A stretch of 6,388 nt of DNA from Candidatus Kapaibacterium sp. (GTDB taxonomy: Bacteria > Bacteroidota > Ignavibacteria > Kapaibacteriales > UBA961), in assembly GCA_023253875.1 (NCBI GenBank), contig JALRFC010000114.1, positions 1 to 6,388 of the forward strand, written 5' to 3'. Below are positions 5,266 through 6,388 of the stretch, piece by piece. Position numbers and translations under genes: made by a program. Numbering within the stretch: the stretch's first letter is position 1; every line of letters starts with the position of its first letter. The notes beneath the pieces were generated by a model. The model did no database searches, was not told the DNA's origin, and was given only the letters and a program-made list of their open reading frames with translations.

Positions 5266-6287
5266 CGTAATAACCTGCGAAGCAATTTTGTCGCTGTTTT
5301 CTTAAAACCCTCCAATGAGTCCTCGGAAAATCCAGCAGTTAATGATTTCAGTCTCTTCAATCCACCCTTTTGTGTGATTTCTTGCAATGTCAATGTAAGC
5401 TCTGCTCCATCTTGAGTTTTTTCAACAAGACCTGTAATCCCATATGTCAATCCAACATCATATAAGACCTTCAATTCAGTTTGCGTAGGTCGAATATGAT
5501 TTTCAACTCCATATACCTGCTTTAGTGCATACACTGAATCTCTGGTATCCAAATCAATGGGAATGACATGTTTTAAATTCGATGCTGCTTCAAATAAAAC
5601 TTGTAATCCATAAAATGAATTGACTTCATTATTCTGGAATATTGCCCATAAAGATTTCTGTTTTTTATTATCCAATTCCATACTTAAAAATGTGAGCGGT
5701 TCAGCAGGATAAACCATATAGGAACTATCTTCTACATGAGCATACAAATTTGAATCACCCGTAATTGCACACAATGCTCTCTGCATTGCTTCTATCAATG
5801 TAGGCTCATATACTATAACATTGCTCGTGTCTCTATATCTCAATAATCCAAGTCCAATTCCAGAGACTGTTTGAGTATATTGATTTCCCGCCTTTGCCTG
5901 AATTTCAACACGAAGTAAATTCCCAAGCTGATCTATCCGAAGAAATAATAATACTTCAGCTTTAATCTCTTGGCCAACATTAAATGCTGTTGGTTCAGCA
6001 TTCAGACTTTTGAAAATAGCTGCGACAGAATCTCTGTCTGCAAAAGGTATATATCGAAAACGATCTGCAGCACCCAATGCAATTGCCATAGCAGCATCAG
6101 ATTTTGCAATTAATTGTAAAGGCATTTCTTTGCCAAGTGTCACCTCAGCAATCATGACAGTAGGCTTGATACTATCTGTTTGTTTTGTTGCATTGATTGC
6201 AATCTCTTCTCCATTTTGAGCATGCAATTGCAAACCCATAAATGTGTGAAGGAAAAAAATCAATAATGCATGACTTAGTGTGTTCAT
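5262..6287 (-). CDS. Secreted protein with two similar alpha/beta domains, possibly TolB-N/CsgG-like; function unknown
   Basis: This encodes 341 residues starting at ATG 6287-6285. An in-frame TTG at 6293 is rejected because AGGA at 6294-6297 would touch it, whereas it sits six bases before the ATG. Residues 1-23 form a signal peptide (LLIFFLHTFMGL core, probable cleavage after LHA); there is no lipobox Cys, so a periplasmic or outer location is likely. Residues about 40-130 and 219-303 look like two copies of one domain: each has an AAxx(F/L)(R/K) helix end, an IP strand, then RDSV (85-88 and 249-252), then a strand pair that includes FLRIDQLGNLLRVEIQ or YGITGLVEKTQDGAELTLTL. This pattern recalls TolB N-terminal and CsgG/LpoB-type folds, but only by eye. 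It overlaps the photolyase by ATGA and follows another gene by eight bases. Confidence 0.9.
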   Translation of the reverse strand: MNTLSHALLIFFLHTFMGLQLHAQNGEEIAINATKQTDSIKPTVMIAEVTLGKEMPLQLIAKSDAAMAIALGAADRFRYIPFADRDSVAAIFKSLNAEPTAFNVGQEIKAEVLLFLRIDQLGNLLRVEIQAKAGNQYTQTVSGIGLGLLRYRDTSNVIVYEPTLIEAMQRALCAITGDSNLYAHVEDSSYMVYPAEPLTFLSMELDNKKQKSLWAIFQNNEVNSFYGLQVLFEAASNLKHVIPIDLDTRDSVYALKQVYGVENHIRPTQTELKVLYDVGLTYGITGLVEKTQDGAELTLTLQEITQKGGLKRLKSLTAGFSEDSLEGFKKTATKLLRRLLR

Positions 6288-6293
6288 ATTCAA

Positions 6294-6297
6294 TCCT
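6294..6297 (-). promoter_or_regulatory. Shine-Dalgarno site deciding the start of the secreted two-domain protein
   Basis: AGGA on the minus strand lies six bases before ATG 6287-6285. It overlaps the TAG stop (6298-6296) of the preceding gene, linking translation of the two genes and excluding the nearby TTG 6293 as start. Confidence 0.65.
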
Positions 6298-6388
6298 AAG
6301 AAATATCAGGCTCTAATTTTTTAAGGTCGGCTAATAAAGACCTTTCGCGTTCATTATTTCCAGAAGAAAAAACAACAAAATCTTTTTT
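6296..6388 (-). CDS. C-terminal tail of an unidentified upstream gene (partial, 5' end outside window)
   Basis: The minus strand is open from the window edge for 30 codons and ends at TAG 6298-6296. The visible tail begins KKDFVVFSSGNN and ends DLKKLEPDIS; it is charged, with a short hydrophobic strand near the start and a likely amphipathic helix around ERERSLLADLKKLE. That is too little to assign a family. The main support for coding is context: the stop lies on the Shine-Dalgarno sequence of the following gene, and only eight bases separate stop and start, the typical spacing of an operon. It would be the first visible member of the unit that continues to the photolyase. Confidence 0.65.
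   Translation of the reverse strand, partial: KKDFVVFSSGNNERERSLLADLKKLEPDIS

Overview
The window looks like an ordinary AT-rich chromosomal stretch from a member of the Bacteroidetes/Chlorobi (FCB) assemblage. Two things point there. The tRNA gene has a near-textbook Bacteroidetes promoter, TTTG-N19-TAAATTTG. The long surface-type protein carries GDLSGTYPNPTI repeats, which are common in secreted proteins of this group. No mobile element, CRISPR array or phage module is visible, and the exact lineage cannot be named from the sequence alone.

Layout: (1) Bases 1-297, minus strand, hold the first 99 codons of a gene that runs off the window; it has a coiled-coil-like stretch and I do not recognise it. 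(2) Bases 298-549 are a divergent intergenic region with no convincing gene. (3) Bases 550-3585, plus strand, encode a 1011-residue secreted repeat protein: signal peptide, a conserved N-terminal domain, a 38/48-residue YPNP repeat block, ten 15-residue beta-roll-like repeats and a C-terminal domain. (4) Bases 3586-3846 contain a GC-rich hairpin, a minus-strand rho-independent terminator, tRNA-His(GTG), a leader hairpin and the tRNA promoter. (5) Bases 3847-6388, minus strand, are a tight gene string: the tail of an unidentified gene, a secreted protein that looks like two copies of one domain, and a class II CPD photolyase.

The minus-strand genes on the right probably form one transcription unit. 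The first stop codon overlaps the next gene's Shine-Dalgarno sequence, and the secreted protein and the photolyase overlap by ATGA. No clear terminator follows the photolyase, so its transcript could run into tRNA-His and end at the shared terminator at 3664-3694. The repeat protein converges on this unit and appears to be transcribed alone.

I found no convincing new multi-gene system. The best second-look items are the two-length repeat lattice and missing outer-membrane anchor of the large protein, the internal duplication in the secreted protein coupled to the photolyase, and the compact tRNA-His control region.
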